Positions 20,421 through 30,978 of a stretch of DNA of 64,000 nucleotides are shown one piece after another. The stretch comes from Euclidia mi. Its lineage: Eukaryota; Arthropoda; Insecta; Lepidoptera; Erebidae. The translations under genes were made by a program, and so were the position numbers. The notes below the pieces were generated by a model. It was not told where the DNA came from. It saw nothing but the letters and a program-made list of their open reading frames with translations, and ran no database searches. Position 1 is the first letter of the stretch; each line of letters opens with the position of its first letter. The stretch covers positions 69,629,183 through 69,693,182 of the forward strand of contig OX123182.2 of assembly GCA_944739405.2 (NCBI GenBank), read 5' to 3'.

Positions 20421-21479
20421 AGGGTGCGCCAAAGTTCACCTAAATTTTCAACTCCGATAATTTGAAATCCGAAAATGTTCTTCCTAACATTTTTCATCCT
20501 AACAATCACAATTCCTAACTACTCTGTCTCTAATGTTCATAACTCCGAAGCATTCAAATTCATAATGTCAGTAGCAATAAACATCTATTATACTTTTATT
20601 TGTTTTCCTATATTTTCTCAACATAACCATCTTTTACACTATAATTCAAAGTCATATCTTTTTTGTTTAGATTTATTTTTAATCATAATAATTAGTATTA
20701 TATATGTACATTAATTTAGCGTAACTTTATTTTCACATAAAATGTATAACATATAAGAATAAAAGTACCATGGTACAAATACACAATAGTACAATGGTCA
20801 AGTTCCAGAAACGAATCGGTCGTATTAATAATTATTGGTTTAGGTTAGGTTAGAACTGTGACCACAACGCACGAGCCGAGCGAGCGAAGCGAGCGTGCCG
20901 CGGCAGCGGCCGGCGAAGTGCCAGAACCGAATCGGTCCTATAGTTATTGGTTTAAGTACGCTTAAAACTGCGTTGTAAACTCTCAGACTATAAACATAAC
21001 CCTAAATGAGTCGTGTTTTATGAATTTCGGTTGGAGGTAGCCTCGGGAGCGCTACGATGCGAGGACTTAGAAAAATTTAGCCAAAAAAGTGTTATTTTTG
21101 AAAATCGTTTATTTTCTCGATTCTATCCTATAAAACACCTAACTAAAAGGCTAAAAGTGTCTTGGTAAATGTTTCATATATATTTTATTACACTTGATAA
21201 ATTTTTCTTTCTGAGTATGAGTGAAAATATTATGGTAATAATGTTTAGGGATAAAAGCGTTATGATAAAAAATAGTAGGAGTTTAAATATATTAACATAA
21301 ATGATATTATTAATTAAAATTTTCGGAAACATGAGTGTTATGAACATTGCCGGTTGCACTACAAATAGTATGAATGAAAACTTTAGGATGAAAAATTTTA
21401 GGAAGAGTGATCATTCGGATTACAAATCGTTAGGAAGAACAATTTCGGGTAAAGAACTTTAGGTGAGCCAATATGGACC
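20421..21479. mobile_element. Nested DNA transposon with 9-bp target duplication
   Basis: 1,059 bp flanked by CCCTTTGAG at 20412-20420 and 21480-21488. Removing it and one copy rejoins the piggyBac frame exactly. The ends are imperfect inverted repeats that share CACCTAAA and a downstream TTCTTCCTAAC...CATCCTAA pattern. Inside is a short GC-rich core (GAGCGAAGCGAGCG near 20880) with a duplicated CCAGAA(A/C)CGAATCGGTC motif on both sides (about 20806 and 20922). There is no transposase. The 9-bp duplication would fit Mutator-like or related elements, but the family is not established. Confidence 0.7.
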
Positions 21480-21488
21480 CCCTTTGAG

Positions 21489-21587
21489 AACCTGATAATT
21501 GATGAGGAGCTGGTAGCATTCCGAGGTCGCTGCAAATTTCGTCAATATTTGCCTAAAAAAACAGCTAAATATGGATTAAAAATATAA
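21489..21587 (+). pseudogene. piggyBac transposase, first catalytic aspartate segment
   Basis: Continues the N-terminal fragment in frame: NLIIDEELVAFRGRCKFRQY and then LPKKTAKYGLKI before TAA. This is the conserved IDE..(V/L)xFRGRC..(F/R)QY block holding the first catalytic aspartate. The rest of the catalytic core, expected next, is absent. Confidence 0.8.
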
Positions 21588-21933
21588 ATTTTCGAATAAA
21601 TATATTATTGTTATTTTATGTTTAATGGTTTTCGCCATAAAGAATAAATATTTTACATAAATACAACATGAAATCTAAAAATATATTATTTGAAATCTTT
21701 TGAAACAGTTACGCGGTATGCCTAGTCGGGTTTGTGAGACCCGCGCGCACATTAAACACGTCCTTTCACTGTTGAACGCGCCCCGGACTGAGGTAGCTGG
21801 TGGAAAGCATTGAGTAGTTCGTAACGGCCAGCTACAGCTTGCGGTAGCGCTCAGAATTCTAAATTGAATAAAATACAACGGTTTTTCTGCCGTGGTGGGT
21901 CTGACAGACCATACCAGGCATACCGAGGGTTAA

Positions 21934-22560
21934 GCATACTGATTGTTATCTACAAAGCAGAATGAATTTTCAAAATATTATAAAGTAAAGATTATTTGAC
22001 GCGATAACATTTTATTTCACAATGTTGTTCGGTCGTTACGTACGTTCGGCAAGATGGTATCTATCGATTGCGTTAGCACCTTTCCTTTTTTCTCAGGTGG
22101 TTTGAACGTCAACAACGTTTGACAAAGTTTACCTTAGACATAAAATTCATTCATTTATTTACCTCTCTGCTTGGAAAGGCCGTGGTTTTTAAATTCCGCC
22201 TTTTTACGTTGAAGAAGAGACATTTAACGACCTTTTGATCTATAGCATTTAAAGTCACCTCATATTATTAAAATGTGAAAGTTTGTCAGTATAGATGGAT
22301 GGATGTTACTCTTTCAGTAGACTTAGTTTATTAGAAAGTATTTAGATAGAAAGGCAGAGAGAAACTTTGCAGCCATATAGGTCCAATATCAGAATAGCAA
22401 TAAACCTTCCTTTTGTCACGATAACCATTACCCAAGCGGGCGGCGTTTTGAACAGAAACTAGTTTATTTCAGATTTTATATGTTTTTGACAATATTCAAC
22501 CTATCAGACATACAGACTTCTACTCACTATTTTCCCTTACATGAATAATTAAAAAAACGC
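21934..22560. other. Intergenic DNA, no gene seen
   Basis: AT-rich. No frame or repeat recognised. Confidence 0.5.
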
Positions 22561-22574
22561 ATTTGCTTAAACGC

Positions 22575-22655
22575 ATGGCGTTTTAGGCTCCACTGGACAC
22601 CCTCTACTTGGCAGTTGGTTGGTCTACAAACCACTAGGCTATTGCGCCATTTGTG
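22575..22655 (-). repeat. SINE head fragment (tRNA-like)
   Basis: On the - strand it reads CAATAGCCTAGTGGTTTG, resembling a tRNA A box (TAGCNNAGTGG), then a diverged stretch (CCAACTGCCAAGTAGAGG). The same head occurs at 58858 and 59060. Confidence 0.5.
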
Positions 22656-23074
22656 TTGAGAAAGCAAGCTTAGTCTAACCAAATAATAATAGGTCAATTT
22701 TTTTCGCAGACTATGTAGCCGATTCGTATGAAAATACCTATAAATATTTAAAGGACCATGAGGGAAACTGGGCTCAGTGTCCAGCAGAGTTATGGCATAT
22801 GCCATTGTAAAGGATTTTTTTCGTACTAAAATTGTTACTACCGGCACCACCTTCAATTCCATTGCAGAAACAAGATATGCACTTAAATAGATTTTGTAGA
22901 AAAACTACAATTGTCAGTCATAAAACTGTTATTGTAACAATTTATTCATACTTTAAAATAATGGTAAACAATTGATGCGCTTGGGCCCGTGTGATTTACA
23001 ACACTCTCCATCCCTCTCACACCTCTCGGACGCCTGCTCGGGCGCCCGTCTGCTCTCACTGCTCTCAGTCAGTC

Positions 23075-23461
23075 GACTCGATCCGCGGATATCCGTATCC
23101 GTATCCGCGGATATCCGAGGAAGAAGAAAGATCCGTATCCGTTACGTTTCTCGCGGATCTTTCATGGATCTTTCGCCTCATTAATTTTCAATTGAATGCT
23201 ATAGGTGGTTAGGTAGAATTAAAAACTCTTAAATTCCATTCAGAGTATTTTTAATATAATTTCAATACAAGTCGAAACATGATCTGTCTATTGTTTCGCT
23301 GGGCATTCGTGACGTCAACTATCGTTTCAAAGTCGCGCGCACTGACATCGATTCAGTAAGAAAATAAAGATCCGTATCCGTATCCGCGGATCTTGACACC
23401 AAATATCCGTATTCCGATCCGTATCCGCGGATATACATTTTTAACGATCCGGAACATCACT
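23075..23461. repeat. Degenerate ATCCGT-type repeat cluster
   Basis: Repeated ATCCG(T/C) hexamers and CCGCGGATAT palindromes occur in two clusters (23079-23165 and 23370-23450). The right edge CCGGAACATCACTA is like the end of hAT-type elements that carry such subterminal repeats. The matching left end was not found. Confidence 0.5.
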
Positions 23462-24077
23462 AGTTTTCGTGTATCGTCTCGGCACATAGAATTTAATCCA
23501 GGTCAGGTCATCTTAACGATATTATTATTGATATTGATTGATATGTAAATAAAAATATTTTTAACTGTTAGCAGCTGTTTTATTTTATAATGTATTCTTT
23601 GCACATGGAATTAAAACTAGTTAAAGATGTCAGACAACAAAAACTACAATGCCATAACAGCATTACTTTGCAGGAGTATAGTTTATTTATGGTAGGAGAA
23701 AAATATTTATAGCAAAATAACCCCATGGATTCTTCGCAAAAATGAGTTTATATCTTTACATTTAGTGCTTTACAAGTATATTCAAAGTGATCTCATCTCT
23801 GTTGGTGGGTGAGCCCAGGCTCCATACATTTTTGCCCATGGTTCTTTATCCGTGTCATTTCAGAATAGGGATAACGTAGCCTCATCTTGTAATATTATAA
23901 CCTCAAAATACATAGCAGCCTGGATGGTACTAGTACAAGCGGTTTGTACCGGTATTGAATAATTAAATATAGTAATGCAACCAAACTTTAGATTATAAAT
24001 GTTTTTACGAATTTGAGTACACGTAGAATAAAATTATCGAGTTAACATGAAATGTTAGTTTGTTGATTAATATATAT
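23462..24077. other. Intergenic DNA, no gene seen
   Basis: AT-rich flank of BEL/Pao copy 2. No features recognised. Confidence 0.5.
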
Positions 24078-24622
24078 TGGTTCGGCGTTACATCTAAACC
24101 GTAGGTTCTAGGCGATTTGGAGAAGGAAAATGGACTGTATTAGGGCGAGTTCTGCTCGCCTAGAAAGGATAAGGGAAGAGGATGTAGGATTGGAATGGGA
24201 GAGATGATTGTGAGTGGGTATAGGATATTCCAAGGATGGGGGGCACTTACCTTGTACGGCAATCTTCTTCGTCTCAGAAGGGCAGTCTCCTGGTGGTTTT
24301 GGGATGAAGCTGCTTGATTCACTTCACTACACAAATCACTTCCACTTGCGAGCGGTTTTATAATTATAAGCGGTAATAATTATAGCGGGAGCGGCGCGGT
24401 GCGGTACGGTATGGCCGACACGTATATAGCGAATTGAATGTTCTCGAAAGTTCTGGACTGTCTCTCGCGTCGACGATCGCCGCGACCAATCCGCGAAAGG
24501 CGTGCCCCTCCTTAGGGAATGGGAGACAGGGACGGAAATATGGTATCGCTCGCACTAGACAAGCGTGGAACGATTGACGTTGATGCGATTAGTTATAGAT
24601 AGGAAGGTAGATGGCGCTACCA
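24078..24622 (-). repeat. 3' LTR of BEL/Pao copy 2
   Basis: On the - strand it starts TGGTAGCGCCATCTACC and ends GCCGAACCA. Nearly identical to 30433-30978. Confidence 0.9.
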
Positions 24623-24645
24623 TATCCCCCCGGCCCTAAAGGGTT
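24623..24645 (-). promoter_or_regulatory. Polypurine tract of BEL/Pao copy 2
   Basis: On the - strand GGGCCGGGGGGATA lies directly before the LTR start, the expected place for plus-strand priming. Confidence 0.7.
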
Positions 24646-24837
24646 GCCTTTAAAAAAAATAGAATTGAACTTAGCTATGTTGGGTGTACTACCGCATAAC
24701 CCATCAGTAGGCTAAGACAGCGATATGACAATAAAATTAATCTAAATTAACTTTAGCGAAAACTACAAACGCAATAATAGCGAAAACTACTAACTAAATA
24801 CTTAAACTAAGAGGTAGGTCCAACTTCAGGCTAGATC

Positions 24838-25656
24838 TCACTGAGTTGGAAGCGGACAGAGACGAACAACAGGGCGCACGTAACTCCCTTTAGCGGTTTT
24901 GACGGTAACAACGCGAGTTGTACCGTCCTTGGAAGTATGCAATTTCTCTACGATGGCTAACGGCCATGAAAGCGGCGGAGCATTATCATGTATTATGACG
25001 ACCAACGTACCCTCCTGTATAGGGGATGCAGGACTATTCCACTTGGATCTAGCCTGAAGCTGGTGTAGATATTCCGCACGCCAGCGCCGCCAGAACGACT
25101 GCACGAGTTTATCCAGCAGATTATGTCTCTGGAGCAAGCTTGAAGAGTCTGCTTCAGGAGCCGGAAATGACGATAATGGCACTGTGTTCAGAAAATGTGC
25201 AGGGCTTAACGCGGATGGTTCTGCAGGGTCACTACTCAATGCCGTGAGCGGACGCGAGTTGATCAGTGCCTCGACTTGTGCAATGACAGTTAAAAGCTCT
25301 TCGTAAGAGAGGATCTGTTGACCTATAACCTTGAAGAGATGCGTTTTAATTACTTTGACCATGCTTTCCCAACATCCACCGAAATGTGGTGATGCTGGTG
25401 GAATAAACTTCCAGTCAATATGATTTATGGAAAGTTCTTCCTGAAGACGAGTACGATATTCTTCCCTGAGAAACTTACAAAGGTCGCGTAAATAAGAGCT
25501 TGCGCCCACAAAACAAGTGCCGTTATCCGTGTACAAACACAGTATAGGGCCGCGCCGTGAGAGAAATCGTTTAAGTGCTGCCAGGAATGACACCGTGCTG
25601 AAATCTGTCGCAACTTCAATATGCGTAGCGCGCGTCGTTAAGCATGTAAAATACAT
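24838..25656 (-). pseudogene. pol: Integrase core and C-terminus, BEL/Pao copy 2
   Basis: The frame holds FTCLTTRATHIEVATDFS, the second catalytic aspartate in LYTDNGTCFVG and the glutamate in GGCWESMVKVIKTH. It is followed by ALINSRPLTALSSD and the BEL-specific tail FWRRWRAEYLHQLQ ... GTLVVIIHDNAPPL, ending at 24838 in the usual place. The first catalytic aspartate lies in the preceding frame (CDYAGPL). The two frames are separated by a single-base deletion in a T run around 25645-25650. Confidence 0.88.
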
Positions 25657-27032
25657 AACCAGGCTTTACGGCTTTTAACACCTCGACCACGTACTGGCGT
25701 ATACTGTAGTGGTCCTGCGTAATCGCAACCGGTATGTGTAAACGCTTTAGCAACCTGGTTGACGCGCTGGCTAGGGAGATCGGCCATGGGAGGGAAAGTC
25801 GGACGCGGACGAAATTTGAAACAGACGTTACATTTATGTATTCTGTGACGAATAATTCGTCGAGCGGCTAAAATCCAATACTTATGCCTAAGTAAGGACA
25901 TAAGCAACTCTGGACCGGCATGGAGGTGTTTCTTGTGATAAAAATCAACAAGAAGGTCGACAACATGATCATGTCGCGGCAGAATACAAGGATGTTTGTA
26001 GTTATAAGGTTCATCCGAATTGGACAGACGACCCCCAACGCGTATGACGCCGTTTTCATTGAGAAACGGCTTGAGTCTAAGGATAGCGGGAGAACAAGGT
26101 ACATTGTCTTTTAAATTTTGAATGTTGTTACTAAAATGAACAGCCTGTACAGCTCGTAGTAACTTACATTCTGCGAATTTGATATCAGTACTTGATACAA
26201 AAGTCTCATTAGGTAGGTGCCTAAGAAACCTATAGACATAAACGGTGGCGCGGAGTAACTTAGACCACGATGACATGCGTAGTGCGAGTGCATAGATGGG
26301 AGACTCCGCAACCTCAGCAATCACGGGATAAGAAACAGACTTCCGTTCGAGTACATCTTCGTCTTCTGCACTGTGGTCAAAGGGTTGCATGGGCCATTCT
26401 GACGGATCATGGGAGATCCAAGAAGGTCCACAATGCCACAATGGATGATGCAGAAGATTAAGTGGAGTGACACCACGAGACAAGCAATCTGCGGGGTTCT
26501 CAATACCCGCGACGTGATTGAAACAAGTAGCAGGAACCAGTTCAATCAGTTTGCTAACGCGGTTGGCGACAAAAGTCTGCCAGCGATGAGGAGAAGAATG
26601 AATCCAAGCGAGCACTACTTTGGAGTCGGAAAATGCGTATATTTTATTAATGGGGTAGTGGGGCAAAACTGTGTCTTGAACCTTGCGGAGCAACTGAGAC
26701 AGCAGAAGGGCCGCGCACAACTCCAGTCTCGCAACCGAAATGGTTTTAACAGGCGAGACCTTAGACTTCGCACAAACTAACGGCACCGAGTAGTTAGAAC
26801 CAATGCGGACTTGCAGATATACGACTCCGCCGTAAGCACGCTCGCTGGCGTCAGCGAAACCTATTAAGTTGATGGTACATCCATCTACCAACCCAAGATG
26901 ACGCGGAAAAGTAATTTGATTGAGCGCGGTAAGCTCAATACAAAACTGGCCCCAAGCGGCGACAATATGGTCAGGGGGTGTTTCATCCCACTCACACTTT
27001 GAGCTTGGCGTACAAAATTGTGGGAGCCACAA
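25638..27032 (-). pseudogene. pol: RNase H and integrase N-terminus, BEL/Pao copy 2
   Basis: One open stretch of 464 codons. RNase H motifs: LIGFADASERAYGGVVYLQV, SVARLELCAALLLSQLL and YAFSDSKVVLAWIHSS, followed by GIENPADCLSRG. Integrase motifs: the H2C2 zinc part (KKHLHAGPELLM ... CNVCFKFR) and the first catalytic aspartate in HTGCDYAGPL. The first RNase H aspartate (FADAS) and the later acidic residues are kept. It is joined imperfectly to the RT upstream (about 27000-27160) and to the integrase core downstream (about 25645) by frameshifts. Confidence 0.87.
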
Positions 27033-27155
27033 AACCCATTATGTCCCTTAGTCGAGCCACTGTGGACAGCATAGTGCGCTGGTGCACTTATCATCTGGTG
27101 GTGAGACGTCAAACCGAAAACTATCGCAGGATTTGTCCCAGCGTAAACCGAGAAC

Positions 27156-27815
27156 CTAATGCGGTACAGACTTCTCAAACTCAATGTCTGGAGAAGCCTT
27201 ATGAGAATCTGGTATGCGTGCGAGAACCTCCTTAGAGTTGCTTGTCCATTTGACAAGATCAAACTGGCCTCGCTTGAAAAGCTTAATAAGCTCTTCACAA
27301 AGCGAAATTGCTAGCGGAGCGGATATGACACTACAGGCAATGTCATCCATGTACAAAGTAGAAGTGGCAACAGCCGCTGCGGCGGGAAAGTGATCGCCTT
27401 CATCAGCGATCAACTGGCGAACAACTCGTAACGCGTGATATGGGCTAGACTTGAGTCCAAAACAAACACGATTGAACTGATACACAGATAAAGGTTCTTT
27501 CTTGTCAAAACGATAAAAGATTCGTTGAAATCTACGGTCAGATTCGCGAACGCCGATATTGAGAAACATTTGGCGGCAATCAGCTGACAGAGCGATTTGG
27601 AAAAGACGAAACTTTATTATGATGTTAAATAAATCATCCTGTAGATTGGGGCCGGCATGCAAAATGTCATTAATCGACTGACCCGATGTAGTCTTACAAC
27701 TAGCGTCTAAAACCACACGGAGTTTAGTAGAGGTTTTATCTTCGCGAACTACGCCGTGATGCGGGATATAATATGAGGGCAGAGAGTTACCCTCGTTGTT
27801 TACAACTACACTCAA
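27156..27815 (-). pseudogene. pol: Reverse transcriptase, BEL/Pao copy 2
   Basis: It shows YYIPHHGVVREDKTSTKLRV (fingers), ALSADCRQMFLNIGV with the first aspartate, CFGLKSSPYHALRVVRQLIA and the catalytic STLYMDDIACSV. All key aspartates are present. The beginning is out of phase with the protease frame: a one-base deletion near 27838-27841 separates them. The frame ends at TAG 27158-27156, beyond which similarity continues (VLGLRWDKSCDSF). A further one-base loss near 27090 puts the connection domain into another phase. Confidence 0.87.
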
Positions 27816-27826
27816 AAAACCTTTAT

Positions 27827-28804
27827 CTATGTAGTCACGAATGACTCATTATAGGCGCTGCGTAACTTAGGTGATGCATCAAGTTTACGTTCCAAACAAT
27901 GGAAACGTCTGAGCGCAGCAGCGTACGAGTCGCCTAACGAATAAGGGTCACCACAGAATGGCAACGCCACAACGTATCTGCCACTGTCGTCACGAACAGT
28001 GGTAGCGCGGAAATGTTCTTCACACTCGAGATCTTTACGGCTCATCGAGGGCGGTGCGGTAACCTCTTCCAGCTCCCAAAATCGCTTGAGAAGAGAATCA
28101 ATATTGTTTTCTTGAAGAACAGAACAACAGCAAGACGTAACGTATTGAGAAGTATGTAATGTAGGTACGGTAGCCATAATCACATACCCAAATACCATCT
28201 CAATAGCGGGCGGTAAGTTATTTTGCTCACTACGTACCACTTTAGTTAGTAGCAAGTGCGGGAATATTGCAGCTCCGATCAAAACATCAATGTCTGCCGG
28301 ATTCGCAAACTCCGAGTCTGCCAGCGGCAATGACTCGAGGTATGTGAGAAGCGATACGTCCACATTAGCGTTTGGCAATGTGTCCGTAATACGCTCCACG
28401 ATAAGCGAAGAAATGTTAAAATTAATGTCTCCATCAAAACGCGAATGTATTTTAATATCTACGGAACCCTTGCAATGTTTTTCTGAACCGCCGATCCCTC
28501 GGACTATTGAGTTCGTATTTTTAAAGTTATTCCATAATACGAGGCGTTTGAATAACTCAAACGTTATTAAATTGGTCTGAGATGCCCTATCTAGCAGACA
28601 ACGTACCATGTGCGGCGACCCATTAACATCATATACGATAACTTGCGATGTCGCTAACAGAATAGTCTTAGACGCCTTACATCGCGGCCTAGCACTGCTC
28701 TGATCACTACAAGCGCGCGAAGGCCGTCCGCGCGTGCGTGCCGCCCGCGCAATGGATGTCGTACACAACGATATCTCATTCTGAGGCGTGGAGGGGGAAG
28801 TCAC
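27827..28804 (-). pseudogene. pro: Protease region, BEL/Pao copy 2
   Basis: In the same frame as gag, directly after a TAG stop at 28813-28811. The retropepsin-like motif reads RCLLDRASQTNLIT. The residue after the catalytic aspartate is normally Ser or Thr but is Arg here, probably inactivating. Later motifs: DIDVLIGAAIFPHLL, AIEMVFGYVIMA and FWELEEVTAP, followed by the leader to reverse transcriptase (HFRATTVRDDSGRYVVALPF). The frame collapses at 27827 because of a nearby single-base deletion. Confidence 0.82.
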
Positions 28805-28810
28805 CGTGGC

Positions 28811-30097
28811 CTACACCTGCGACGTAAGTGTGTCAAGGTTAGCAGCTTGGCTTGACAACGGGTTATCTTTATCGAAATGTAGCAATGAATGATGTTTTTT
28901 ATTGCATAAGCGACACTTTGTCTTACTAGAATAATTACTTGTTTTATGTTTTATGCTTAAGCAATTCATGCAAGCTTTGTTATCCTTTACGCACTTGAAA
29001 CGAGCATTTGGATTTAGACCATTGAAGCCGGGACACTTATAGAAATGGTCGTGCACTATATTACTGCACAGACACTTCTGTGAATTATTACTATTAGATT
29101 CCGAACATGTTACGTAAGATTGTGGATTAGGGACCGAGTTATTATTACTATTTCGCGATTTATTCAACCTTTGTTTGTTGCTGTTAGTGTTAGACGGGCC
29201 AGGTGAACCAGACTGCGTATTATGAAATATTCGACACTGATCTTTGATGAACGAAATAAAACTATCTAGTGTAGGTATTTTATTATTGCGTTCCGTCATC
29301 TCGAATGCGCGAATTGTATCAGTGTCAAACTTTTTTAAAGCGAGTTGAAGCAAGATAAAGTCGGAAAGATCTTCTAATTTTAAGTTCCTAAGAGAATTAA
29401 CCGCGGTTACGAAGTTATCAATAAACAGCTGGAAATTCGAGACAGATGCGGCACCGGATAGTTTAAGATTTAAAGCTTGGTCAAAGTAGGTAGACGCTAG
29501 GACGCGCGTGTCTTGATATCTGTCAAGTAGTGACTGAAATATGACCTGATAATTCTCAGCACTGGGTGTGACACCTGCAAATACGGACTCGGCCTTCGGT
29601 GACAGTTTACCTATTAAATAGTATAACCTGTCAGCATCTGTCAGAGAACCATTATCGTGCACTGTAGACTTAAAACTCGCATAGAATAACGGCCAATTTC
29701 GTATATCTCCTTCAAACGACATAATCTCGATTGGCGGTAATCTCGGTTTGCGGGCAACGGGCTCTGCTGAACATTTACCCTCCAATTGCGATTGTATACG
29801 CTTAATAATACAATAAAGATCTTTGAATGAGGTGTACGCCTGATAGTTCGGTTTTTCATCAGGATTGATAGAAAGTAATCTTGCGTTATAATCGTCTAAC
29901 AACTTATGAAAATCTGTTCGAATACTATCTACTGTCATACAATAACTCAGAAATGCTTCGCTATTACTGTCGGAAATAGTTGCGGTTTTTGTGCGTTCAT
30001 AGATGTTTTGAATACGCTCAAAGAAAATATTGCGTTTTGCTTCTAAGATTGTCATCTCTTTGTCTTCCGACACGCGTGACTTCTTTTGTTGTGACAT
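28811..30097 (-). CDS. gag: Gag protein of BEL/Pao retrotransposon (copy 2)
   Basis: A 428-codon open frame on the - strand starting MSQQKKSRVSEDKEMTILEA. The DUF1759-like capsid region is recognisable by LPPIEIMSFEGDIRNWPLFY near residue 118, then KLSPKAESVFAG and LLDRYQDTRVLASTYFDQ. Residues about 345-410 form the zinc-binding tail (CLCSNIVHDHFYKC; CVKDNKACMNCLS; CRLCNKKHHSLLH). It ends with TAG in phase with the protease. Whether that TAG is a natural read-through stop or a mutation cannot be settled here. It is shorter than the Gag of copy 1 and lacks its long Pro/Arg tail. Confidence 0.87.
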   Translation of the reverse strand: MSQQKKSRVSEDKEMTILEAKRNIFFERIQNIYERTKTATISDSNSEAFLSYCMTVDSIRTDFHKLLDDYNARLLSINPDEKPNYQAYTSFKDLYCIIKRIQSQLEGKCSAEPVARKPRLPPIEIMSFEGDIRNWPLFYASFKSTVHDNGSLTDADRLYYLIGKLSPKAESVFAGVTPSAENYQVIFQSLLDRYQDTRVLASTYFDQALNLKLSGAASVSNFQLFIDNFVTAVNSLRNLKLEDLSDFILLQLALKKFDTDTIRAFEMTERNNKIPTLDSFISFIKDQCRIFHNTQSGSPGPSNTNSNKQRLNKSRNSNNNSVPNPQSYVTCSESNSNNSQKCLCSNIVHDHFYKCPGFNGLNPNARFKCVKDNKACMNCLSIKHKTSNYSSKTKCRLCNKKHHSLLHFDKDNPLSSQAANLDTLTSQV

Positions 30098-30432
30098 GCT
30101 TACGTAAGTATAAGCTAATGAGAACGAAACAAAATAAGAATATCTAATGTACCTATTATTTTACCTAAGTAGGCTAAGTAGGCAACACTTTAGAGCTGTG
30201 GAATTAAAAGTTGCTCGAAATATGAGATTTACAAGACAACTATGATAGTTCCAGAAATAATAATTGAGTAAGTAGGTAGCTACATAAAAGTTTACCTACT
30301 GATGCGGGCGGAAAAAACCATGTGACGGTTATGTGAATATATTAGGAGTATAGCTAGGTGCTATAACTGCTTAGGTATAGCGATATAACGTATAAAAACG
30401 TAAATGAATCCGACTCGTATGGATCAAAAAAA
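30098..30432 (-). other. Leader of BEL/Pao copy 2
   Basis: A 335-bp non-coding leader between the 5' LTR and gag, AT-rich. The bases next to the LTR on the - strand are TTTTTTTGATCCATACGAG. No TGG-type primer-binding site is obvious, so it may be mutated or atypical. Confidence 0.5.
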
Positions 30433-30978
30433 TGGTTCGGCGTTACACCGAAACCGTAGGTTCTAGGCGATTTGAAGAAGGAAAATGGACTGTATTAGGG
30501 CGAGTTCTGCTCGCCTAGAAAGGATAAGGGAAGAGGATGTAGGATTGGAAAGGGAGAGATGATTGTGAGTGGGTATAGGATATTCCAAGGATGGGGGGAC
30601 ACTTACCTTGTACGGCAATCTTCTTCGTCTCGGAAAGGCAGTCTCCTGGTGGTTTCGGGATGAAGCTGCTTGATTCACTTCACTACACAAATCACTTCCA
30701 CTTGCGAGCGGTTTTATTATTATAAGCGGTAATAATTATAGCAGGAGCGGCGCGGTGCGGTACGGTATGGCCGACACGTATATAGCGAATCGAATGTTCT
30801 CGAAAGTTCTGGACTGTCTCTCGCGTCGACGATCGCCGCGACCAATCCGCGAAAGGCGTGCCCCTCCTTAGGGAATGGGAGACAGGGACGGAAATATGGT
30901 ATCGCTCGCACTAGTCAAGCGTGGAACGATTGACGTTGATGCGATTAGTTATAGATAGGAAGGTAGATGGCGCTACCA
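30433..30978 (-). repeat. 5' LTR of BEL/Pao copy 2
   Basis: 546 bp, starting TGGTAGCGCC and ending GCCGAACCA on the - strand. It differs from 24078-24622 by about a dozen substitutions plus one single-base indel. Confidence 0.9.

Larger units (their letters stand above)
19526..21929 (-). mobile_element. Rearranged piggyBac-like DNA transposon relic
   Basis: TTAA at 19522-19525 and 21930-21933 flanks inverted ends that begin CCCTCGGTATGCCTG on both sides. A TTAA target and CCC-starting ends are the piggyBac signature. The C-terminal part of the transposase is read on the - strand at the left, while the N-terminal and first catalytic parts are read on the + strand further right. A single internal inversion would explain this order. 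The right part is further interrupted by a nested DNA element (20421-21479). No functional transposase can be made. Confidence 0.82.
24078..30978 (-). mobile_element. BEL/Pao LTR retrotransposon, copy 2, defective
   Basis: A full-length element in reverse orientation with LTRs of 545 and 546 bp that differ at about a dozen positions. Order on the - strand: LTR, leader, gag, protease, reverse transcriptase, RNase H, integrase, purine tract, LTR. The flanks share ATAT (24074-24077 and 30979-30982), a possible 4-bp target duplication in AT-rich DNA. It belongs to a different BEL/Pao lineage from copy 1, since LTRs and proteins are clearly distinct. The pol region has two in-frame TAG codons and at least three frameshifts, so it is inactive. 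Confidence 0.92.
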
